A program made the translations under genes and the position numbers. From Candidatus Cloacimonadota bacterium (GTDB lineage: Bacteria; Cloacimonadota; Cloacimonadia; JGIOTU-2), in the NCBI GenBank assembly GCA_030628975.1, contig DAOVPZ010000067.1, forward strand, positions 1-6,498: a stretch of 6,498 nucleotides of DNA, written 5' to 3'. Of this stretch, positions 1-6,400 are shown piece after piece (within the stretch, counting starts at the first letter, position 1; the number at the start of each line of letters is the position of its first letter). The notes below the pieces were generated by a model. That model worked only from the letters and a program-made list of their open reading frames with translations. It did not search any database and was not told where the DNA came from.

Positions 1-1160
1 AAACTATTACAATTCATCAATTTTTTTCAGGTACATATTATTATTATATTCATGATTATTATGCAGAAAGTCCAGATATCATAACCTCAAATGGAGTTAT
101 TCAGATATATACAGATCAAGGATTAATACAGACTCTTCAAGTTCCGACTACAGGAGAAGGCAGATATTGGAATGTATGCACTATTAATGGAACAAATCAA
201 GCACTAACAATAATAAACCAGATTCAAGAGAGTGAACCTGGACCACCTTTGAAAGAAGGCATAATCCCGGAAAAGAAAATATCTTTAAATTCTAAAGGCA
301 GTCGTGAAATTACATCCTGGTCATGGAATTTTGGAGATGAAGAGACAAGCACAGCTCAGAATCCGACTCATATTTATCTAAATGCCGGGACATACACAGT
401 CTCACTAACTATTTCTGATGGTACAAATAGTGATACAGAAACAAAGACAGATTATATTACAGTTTATCCAAATACAGACCTGATTTGGCCAGGTGATACA
501 GATTATAGCGGAACTGTTGATGAATCTGATATAGATCCGATAGGTGTTTACTGGAAAGAACAGGGAAATCCAAGAAGTTCAACTTCATTCTCTTGGGCAG
601 GTAATGATTATCCAGAAAATTGGGATAATCCTTTTGCTTCTTTGGCTGATTGTAACGGAGATGGTGAAGTAAACATAGCGGATGTCTTGGCTATATGCCT
701 TAATTGGAATCACACCCATTCAACACTATTATCAATTCCTATTATTCCAGATAATATAGAATTCTACAAGGAAAATTTTATTGAAATCTATAAAACTCTT
801 GGCAACGATGAAATTGAAGTGAAGATAAAAAATCATATTGCTGAACTATTTGATTTACCTATTATTGAATTAGTGACTGATAATTATTTAGGACAAAATT
901 ATCCCAATCCTTTTAGTTCAACAACAGAAATTCGTTTTCATCTCAAGGAAGAAGTCACAAATTCAGCGATAAAAGTATATAACATTAAAGGGCAATTAAT
1001 AAGGAACTTCGAGATTCAGAATACGAAAAATAGGTTGAATACAATTGTATGGGATGGAAAAGATGAAAAAGGGAAATCTTTATCAAATGGAATTTATTTT
1101 TATCAGATTGTAATGAATAAGCAGAAATCAGAAATCAAAAAAATGATTCTGATGAAATAA
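1..1160 (+). CDS. Secreted multidomain protein, 3' part: PKD, dockerin-like and type IX sorting domains
   Basis: The reading frame is open from the left edge (first full codon at 3) to a TAA at 1158-1160, so the true start lies outside the window; internal TTG/ATG codons are not credible starts because the upstream part reads as good protein. Domains in order: a beta-rich segment (about 27-230) with the Tyr-rich SGTYYYYIHDY stretch and a later GEGRYWNV motif; a PKD/Ig-like domain (about 285-475) with WSWNFGD at 318-338 and AGTYTVSL; a dockerin-like domain with two perfect 12-residue Ca-binding loops at 495-530 (DTDYSGTVDESD) and 648-683 (DCNGDGEVNIAD); and a C-terminal domain from about 882 with NYPNPF, KVYNIKGQ, VWDGKD, GIYFYQI and a Lys-rich end. 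The last matches the type IX (Por) C-terminal sorting family, which directs proteins through the outer membrane. The N-terminal catalytic or adhesive part is missing, so the overall function is unknown. It is probably cotranscribed with the next gene. Confidence 0.88.
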   Translation, partial: TITIHQFFSGTYYYYIHDYYAESPDIITSNGVIQIYTDQGLIQTLQVPTTGEGRYWNVCTINGTNQALTIINQIQESEPGPPLKEGIIPEKKISLNSKGSREITSWSWNFGDEETSTAQNPTHIYLNAGTYTVSLTISDGTNSDTETKTDYITVYPNTDLIWPGDTDYSGTVDESDIDPIGVYWKEQGNPRSSTSFSWAGNDYPENWDNPFASLADCNGDGEVNIADVLAICLNWNHTHSTLLSIPIIPDNIEFYKENFIEIYKTLGNDEIEVKIKNHIAELFDLPIIELVTDNYLGQNYPNPFSSTTEIRFHLKEEVTNSAIKVYNIKGQLIRNFEIQNTKNRLNTIVWDGKDEKGKSLSNGIYFYQIVMNKQKSEIKKMILMK

Positions 1161-1169
1161 GGAGAAAAA

Positions 1170-1733
1170 ATGTTGAACAAAGTGAAATCCCTGCCCGACA
1201 GATGGCAGGCGGGCCGATTATTTTCGGGGAAAAAATATATTATAATAACGATAGCATTAGCATTAGTAGTAATTATTTCAGGTTGCGCTAAAGTAACCAC
1301 TAAAGAAGAGAATCCTGTACTTTATTTCTCCTCAACAGAATATAACACTTCTGTAGGTTCTTATGTTCAAATTACAGTAAAAATTGATAATGCTGAAAAT
1401 CTATTTGCATGTTCTATGGTAATTCAATATACAACATCAAAAGTTGATTATGAAGTTGGTAGCTTAACAGCAGGTAGTTTCTGGCCAGTTAATTTGGTTA
1501 AGATGTCAAAAGAAGATGGGGTTGGATTAAGTGTCTGTGTCGGTTTAAAACAAACAGCCGTAAGTGATGGAATCACAGGAAGCGGAAGTCTGTTTAGTTT
1601 TAGATTAGAAGGAAAAAATACTGGTGAAACAGCATTAACTATCACAAATGTGTACCTGTTAGATGAAGATGCAAATTATATTGAGAACTTTGATGAACTT
1701 GAGAAAGAAAGCAGTAAAGTTGTAGTAAGTTAA
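1170..1733 (+). CDS. Outer-membrane lipoprotein with cohesin-like domain
   Basis: A 187-residue protein. ATG 1170 is preceded by a good Shine-Dalgarno (AAGGAG, 1159-1164) that overlaps the stop of the upstream gene; the 9-base gap indicates one operon. Residues 21-38 are a basic then hydrophobic signal peptide ending in the lipobox I-S-G-C, with Cys39 as the predicted lipidated residue; Ala at +2 gives no inner-membrane retention signal under the E. coli rule. From about residue 49 to the end the protein resembles the cohesin/carbohydrate-binding beta-sandwich family: VGSYVQITVKIDNAENLFA, an IQYTTSKVDYEVGSL strand pair, GSGSLFSFRLEG, and a final TALTITNVYLLDEDANYI stretch. Cohesins bind dockerin modules, and a dockerin-like domain is encoded directly upstream, so a surface anchoring role is inferred. 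The similarity was judged by eye; another cohesin-fold lipoprotein without dockerin affinity is possible. The n-region is unusually long because a GC-rich palindrome is inserted in frame (residues about 7-17). Confidence 0.8.
   Translation: MLNKVKSLPDRWQAGRLFSGKKYIIITIALALVVIISGCAKVTTKEENPVLYFSSTEYNTSVGSYVQITVKIDNAENLFACSMVIQYTTSKVDYEVGSLTAGSFWPVNLVKMSKEDGVGLSVCVGLKQTAVSDGITGSGSLFSFRLEGKNTGETALTITNVYLLDEDANYIENFDELEKESSKVVVS
1189..1215. repeat. GC-rich REP-like palindrome inside coding sequence
   Basis: A short, very GC-rich island in AT-rich surroundings. CCTGCC (1190-1195) pairs with GGCAGG (1204-1209) across an 8-base loop, and GCCCG (1193-1197) can alternatively pair with CGGGC (1210-1214), so two mutually exclusive stems overlap. 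It is translated in frame as SLPDRWQAGRL in the n-region of the lipoprotein signal peptide. From memory, CTGCC/GGCAG palindromes encoding PDRxxAGR-like peptides are scattered through many uncultured bacterial genomes. Membership of a dispersed family cannot be shown from one copy. Confidence 0.6.
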
Positions 1734-1849
1734 AAAACATTAAAGGACTGTAGTTATATGTAGAAGAAGATATTGATTAGATTAAGCAGATTATAGTAAT
1801 CATAATCTAAAGCTATGTTTATGTGACACTTCTGTTTTGCGCGAATCTT
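1734..1849. other. Intergenic stretch after lipoprotein gene, weak AT hairpin only
   Basis: This is the 3' flank of the lipoprotein gene before its terminator. The only structure seen is a 7-bp AT-rich stem, AGATTAT (1788-1794) with ATAATCT (1802-1808), around a 7-base loop and with no T-run after it. No start codon with a plausible ribosome site and no coding-like reading frame was found. Confidence 0.4.
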
Positions 1850-1880
1850 ATTCAGCCCCTGTATGGGGCTGAATTATTTT
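1850..1880 (+). terminator. Rho-independent terminator of the cohesin/dockerin operon
   Basis: A perfect 10-bp stem, ATTCAGCCCC (1850-1859) with GGGGCTGAAT (1865-1874), encloses the 5-base loop TGTAT and is followed by TTATTTT. The GC-rich upper stem and the T-rich tail fit intrinsic termination of rightward transcription, about 120 bases after the lipoprotein stop. The stem is symmetrical, but only the + strand has a clear T-tail. Confidence 0.75.
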
Positions 1881-1920
1881 AATAATTGTTACTATAACTA
1901 TAGATTAAATTGTATATTTA

Positions 1921-2056
1921 AAAATATTGAGTCCACTCCAAAAAGGTATTTCCCGCGAAATACGCGAAAAATACATGCGGATATTACTGAATTTACACGA
2001 ACCATTTTCGAGTATTTCGTGTGTTTCGCGGGTTTTTATAGTGAACTCAAAATATT
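1921..2056. repeat. Large imperfect inverted repeat with CGCGAAA/TTTCGCG arms
   Basis: The outer arms TTGAGTCCAC (1927-1936) and GTGAACTCAA (2041-2050) match in 9 of 10 positions as inverted copies. The inner arms at 1952-1974 (starting CCCGCGAAATACGCGAAA) and 2012-2032 (ending TGTTTCGCGGG) are also inverted copies with a 2-base gap and two changes. The arms have an 8-9-base internal period (CGCGAAATA then CGCGAAAAA). A competing inner stem pairs ACACGAA (1995-2001) with TTCGTGT (2016-2022). It lies 64 bases before the amidohydrolase start. A 65-codon open frame across it (1863-2060) is a by-product of the repeat. The structure suggests a mobile or REP/BIME-like intergenic element. Confidence 0.7.
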
Positions 2057-2060
2057 ATAA

Positions 2061-2090
2061 TTGACGAAAAATTCTACAGAAATTTATTTT
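2061..2090 (+). promoter_or_regulatory. Weak sigma70-like promoter candidate for the amidohydrolase operon
   Basis: TTGACG (2061-2066) matches the -35 consensus at five of six positions and is followed after 18 bases by TATTTT (2085-2090), which matches the -10 at four of six. This places a start of transcription about 20 bases before the ribosome site of the amidohydrolase gene, downstream of the inverted repeat and the upstream terminator. In such AT-rich sequence chance matches are frequent, and the sigma factor preference of this lineage is unknown. Confidence 0.25.
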
Positions 2091-2119
2091 CATAATTAAC
2101 TTTCTTTTGGAGTCTTAAT

Positions 2120-3409
2120 ATGAATATTGAGATAAAAAATGGTTATATCATTATTCCTCAACAAAATAAAATTTCAGTTCAAAAAGGGGATATTTTCATT
2201 CATAATGGTAACATTGAATACAGAAAAAATTTTAAACAACCTAACAAAATTATTAATGTTAAAAATAGAGTGATATTTCCCGGTTTAGTAAATGCTCACC
2301 ATCACATCTATTCCTGCCTTTCAAAAGGAATTCATGCAAAAACTCCATTTCAAAATTTCGAAGGAATTCTGAAAAATCTCTGGTGGAAATTGGATAGAGC
2401 ACTTTTAGAAGATGATGTTAAACTTTCAGCTGTTTTGACTCTACAGGATTGTATCAGAAATGGAGTTACAACTATTTTTGATCACCATATTTCTTCAAAC
2501 TTTGTTGAAAATTCTCTAAATACTTTAGCAGGGGTTTTTGAAAATTTTGGATTGAATGGAGTGCTTTGTTTTGAAATTTCTAATAGAAATGGAAATGAAA
2601 TTTTTCAGAAATCTTTAAATGAGAACATTCGTTTTATCAAAACGGAAAAGCCAAATTCTTTAAAAGGCATAGTTGGACTTCATGCTTCATTTACACTTGG
2701 TAATGAGAACCTACAAGAAATCAAAGATAAAATAGAAAATTTTCCGATTCATATTCATGTTGCAGAAGATAAAATTGATGAAATTCAATGCATGGATAAA
2801 TATAATCAAACCGTTATTGAAAGATTGGAAAGTTTTGATTTACTTCATCAAAATTCAATACTTGTTCATTGCAGTAATATTTCAAACAATGAGATTGAAA
2901 TTCTGAAAAATAAGAAGTTATATGCAATTCAAACAATTGATTCAAATATGAACAATGCTTTAAATATAGCAGACATTTCGAGATTTATTAACGAAGGAAT
3001 AAAAGTAACTGTTGGAACTGATGGAATGAGTTCTAATATTTTAAAATCATTTAAAAATTCGTTCTTATTTACAAGATATCAAAATCAAGATCCTGATATT
3101 GGATTTGCTGAAATGGAAGCAATGTTATTGAATTCATACAAATTAAAAAAAGCCTTTGGATTTCCTATAGGAATTATTGAAAATGAGCCTGCCGATATTG
3201 TAATTGTTGATTATAAGCCTGCTACTCCATTTAATGAGAATACATTTTTAAGCCATTTCATTTATGGAATTACAGAATCAAAAGCTCAATGGGTAATTAA
3301 AAAAGGTAAAATACTTCTTGATAATTTCAAATTGCAAACTACTAATCGGTATGATGATTTAATAAATAATGCCACAGAAATCTCTAAAAAAATGTTTAAG
3401 AGATTTTAA
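2120..3409 (+). CDS. ssnA: SsnA-type amidohydrolase (purine catabolism cluster aminohydrolase)
   Basis: A 429-residue cytoplasmic enzyme close to the usual SsnA length of about 440. ATG 2120 has GGAG at 2109-2112, 7 bases upstream. The amidohydrolase metal site is intact: His60 and His62 in NAHHHIYS, His213 with Glu216 in HIHVAE, His250 in VHCSN, and Asp301 in VGTDG. SsnA hallmarks are LWWKLDRAL (87-95), DCIRNGVTTIFDHH (110-123), GLHASFTL (186-193), SNMNNA (275-280) and ADIVIVDYKPATP (358-370). SsnA family members hydrolyse amino or ring bonds of N-heterocycles and occur in anaerobic purine/urate clusters and with Se-dependent molybdenum hydroxylases; the exact substrate is not settled by sequence. 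The usual HNPESN loop reads QTIDSN here (271-276), so specificity may differ. The next gene, a molybdenum hydroxylase starting 67 bases on with no terminator between, supports shared purine or heterocycle breakdown. A related guanine or chlorohydrolase-type deaminase is the alternative. Confidence 0.88.
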   Translation: MNIEIKNGYIIIPQQNKISVQKGDIFIHNGNIEYRKNFKQPNKIINVKNRVIFPGLVNAHHHIYSCLSKGIHAKTPFQNFEGILKNLWWKLDRALLEDDVKLSAVLTLQDCIRNGVTTIFDHHISSNFVENSLNTLAGVFENFGLNGVLCFEISNRNGNEIFQKSLNENIRFIKTEKPNSLKGIVGLHASFTLGNENLQEIKDKIENFPIHIHVAEDKIDEIQCMDKYNQTVIERLESFDLLHQNSILVHCSNISNNEIEILKNKKLYAIQTIDSNMNNALNIADISRFINEGIKVTVGTDGMSSNILKSFKNSFLFTRYQNQDPDIGFAEMEAMLLNSYKLKKAFGFPIGIIENEPADIVIVDYKPATPFNENTFLSHFIYGITESKAQWVIKKGKILLDNFKLQTTNRYDDLINNATEISKKMFKRF

Positions 3410-3445
3410 AAATGTTAATCATAATGATCTTATTTTTAATAGTAG

Positions 3446-3474
3446 TTTCTTTGTGTCTTCGTGCCTTTGTGGCA
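3446..3474. repeat. Short degenerate intergenic repeat (TCTTTGTG-type 8-mers)
   Basis: Three successive variants of one 8-9-base unit, TCTTTGTG (3448-3455), TCTTCGTG (3456-3463) and a CTTTGTGG version (3464-3472), sit directly against the start of the molybdenum hydroxylase gene. From memory, CTTTGTGTCTT(T/C)GTG strings are frequent in intergenic regions of many environmental FCB-type genomes. The TTTCGTG arm of the inverted repeat at 2012-2032 has a similar period and may be a distant relative. Confidence 0.5.
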
Positions 3475-3476
3475 AG

Positions 3477-6400
3477 ATGAAAAATATGAATCAGATCATC
3501 GGTAAAAAAGTTATTCGCATAGATGGTTACGAAAAGGTAACTGGGAAAGCCATTTTTGGTGATGATATTAAACTTGTTGGAATGCTCTATGCTGCCTGTC
3601 GTTATACAGATATTCCTGCAGGAAAGATTACCAAAGTTGATATTTCTAAAGCTGAAAAAATGGAAGGCGTAGAAGCAATTGCTTTATTTAAAGATATTCC
3701 AGGCATGAAAAAACTCGGTCCTATTCGCCAAGATCAATTTGCATTGGTAAATAACGAAGTTTTTTATTCCGGTGATGTAATCGCTGTTGTTGCTGCTACT
3801 TCCAAAGAAATTGCATTTTCTGCTGTTGATTCTATTGAAGTAAAATATGACACCCTTGAAGGAATTTTCGATATTCAGGAAGCAATAAAATCTTCATCAC
3901 ATTTGGTTCATCCAGAATTCAAAAGCAATGTTGTGATTCATTATCCTTTAAGAAAAGGAGATGTGAAAAAAGGTTTCGCTCAATCCGAACACATCATTGA
4001 AAGAGAATATCAAACCAATTTCTGTGAACATGCGTATATTGAACCTGAATCAATAACAGCAGTTCCTGACCTTACTTCAAAAGGATTCAAGATTTACGGT
4101 TCGATTCAGAATCCCTTTACAACTCGAAAAATTGTTAGTTCATTTATGGGATTAAATCTTAACCAGGTCAACATCTTTGGTTCAACTTTGGGTGGTTCGT
4201 TTGGAGGAAAGGATGATATTGTTAACATGATGGCTTGCAGAGTGGCACTTCTTTCAAAAATGACTGGCAGGCCTGTTAAACTAACAAATTCCAGAGAAAA
4301 CTCGATAAAAGAAAGCTATAAACGTCATCCTTACATAATGAAATACAAAGTTGGATTTAATAAAAACGGAAAGCTCATCGCTATGAAAATCAACATTCTT
4401 GCTGATAGTGGGGCTTACTCTTCCCAGAGTTTTTTTGTCACCTGGCGTTCGGTTGTTCAAGCCACCGGTCCTTATGAAATTGAGAATGTAGAAACAGATA
4501 TCCGAGCAGTTTACACAAACAATACTTATACAGCTGCAATGCGTGGATTCGGCTCACCTCAGATTATTTTTGCTCAGGAGTCCTTAATGGATGAAATTGC
4601 AGAAATTTGTGGGATTTCACCTCTTGAAATCCGTAGGATTAACGGTTACAAACATGGAAGTATTACTGCCAGCGGACAAAAGCTTTCTGAACATAAAGTT
4701 TCACTTTTACAAGTAATTGATGAGGCTGTAAAAAAAAGTAATTATAAAGAAAAAATTATTGAATATAGAAAACAGAATAAAATAGATAATCGATACAAAT
4801 ATGGAATTGGATTATCCTGTAGTTTCAGGGGATGTTCATTAGGTGCAGAAGGAACAGATGCTTCTTCTGCAATTGTCTCGGTTCAAGCAGATGGGAGCGT
4901 CTATATTCTCGCTGGTTGCAATGAAAATGGACAGGGATTGAAAACTACCTTTTCGCAGATTGCAGCTGAAATTTTAGGGATTAATTTTGACAAAATAGTT
5001 TTTCTTGAACCACAAACAGCAACCATTACAGATGGAGGACCAACTGTTGCTTCTCGAGCTACATTGATGGGTGGCAATGCAGTAATTAAAGCAGCTCAAA
5101 AAGTAAAAGACACTATTTTTAATGTGATTAAAGATGAAATTAAAGTTATTAAAATTGAGGAAACAGAATGGAAAAATAATTATATTTACAACAAGAAAAG
5201 TAAAATAAAAATCAGATTTGAAGATGCTTCTGAAAAGGCTTATTGGGCTGGTGTAAATCTTTCAGCTTATGGCTGGTCAAAAGCACCAGATGTCAGCTGG
5301 GAAAAAGAAACAGGACAGGGAAATGCATATTTCACTTATGTTTATGGATGTCAGATAGCAGGAATTAAGGTTGATACTCATACAGGAAAAATTGATATTC
5401 TTAAAATTACTGCTGCACATGATGTCGGAAAAGTAATTAATAAATTGGGTGCTGAAGGTCAGGTTTACGGCGGAGTTGCTCAGGGTATTGGATATGGTAT
5501 TTTTGAAGATTATAATATTCAAAATGGAATTGTAAAATCAGAGAATCTTGATGAATATCTAATTCCAACAATAAAAGATATTTACAAAATTGACCCAATT
5601 TTAATTGAGAATCTAGATAAATATGGTCCATTCGGCGCAAAAAGTCTTGGTGAACCAACTTTGGAACTCACTTCTCCTGCTATTAATAATGCCTTATCTT
5701 TTGCTACTGGAAAAAGAACTTATCAGATTCCTTTGACTTTAGAACAAGTATTCCTTGGAAAAAATTTGGTAAAACCAACCCGTCAGAGTGAAAAACCTTT
5801 AGTAAAATATAAAAAGAGAAAAATTACTCCAAGAATTTCTGATATTAGAATGGTAACCCCTCCAAATATAAAAGATGCTCTTAACCTTCTCTACAAAGAT
5901 AAATATAAAATTATTTCTGGCGGAACAGATGTGCTCATTCAATTACGAAAAAATACTGAATTCCAAAAATTACTTAATATTTACAATTTACCAGAATTAA
6001 AAAGTATTGAAGAGAATGAAGATGAAGTTCGCATTGGAAGTGCAATTACATTTACTGAACTTATTGAAAATAAATCAATCAAAAAAGATTTTCCTCTTTT
6101 AATAAATGCTTGTTCACTTATTGGTTCAAGACAAATTCGCAATAGAGGAACAATTGGTGGGAACATAATTAATGCGTCACCAAGTGCAGATTCTGTTCCT
6201 CCATTGATCGTTTACAAAGCCAGATTACTGCTTCAATCTAAAAATAGCAATAGAGAAATAAATGTTGAAGATTTTATCATAAAAAATTATCAAACCCAAA
6301 TAAAACCAGATGAAATTTTAACAGCCATTATTATTCCAAAATTGCCTGATAAGAGATATTATCATAGCTATTTCAAACTCGGAAGAAGAAATGCAATGAA

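Noticed and set aside
249..251. TTG as start of the first gene
   Set aside because: The frame is open upstream to the window edge and encodes a plausible beta-rich domain, so the gene starts outside the window.
1103..1645. Two minus-strand open frames (1103-1300 and 1448-1645)
   Set aside because: They are antisense to well-supported coding sequence of the secreted protein and the lipoprotein and have no recognisable motifs.
1863..2060. 65-codon open frame on the + strand
   Set aside because: It begins in the terminator loop and runs through the inverted repeat; no ribosome site and no protein-like composition.
3446..3474. CRISPR-like repeat
   Set aside because: The units are tandem 8-9-mers without spacers, far too short for a CRISPR array.
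3412..3480. 22-codon hydrophobic mini-gene before the hydroxylase
   Set aside because: Most of it is the intergenic repeat and no ribosome site precedes it; kept only as a possible coupling leader, not annotated as a gene.
5277..6166. Three minus-strand open frames (5277-5522, 5437-5658, 5981-6166)
   Set aside because: All are antisense to the molybdenum hydroxylase gene, whose conserved motifs continue through these positions.
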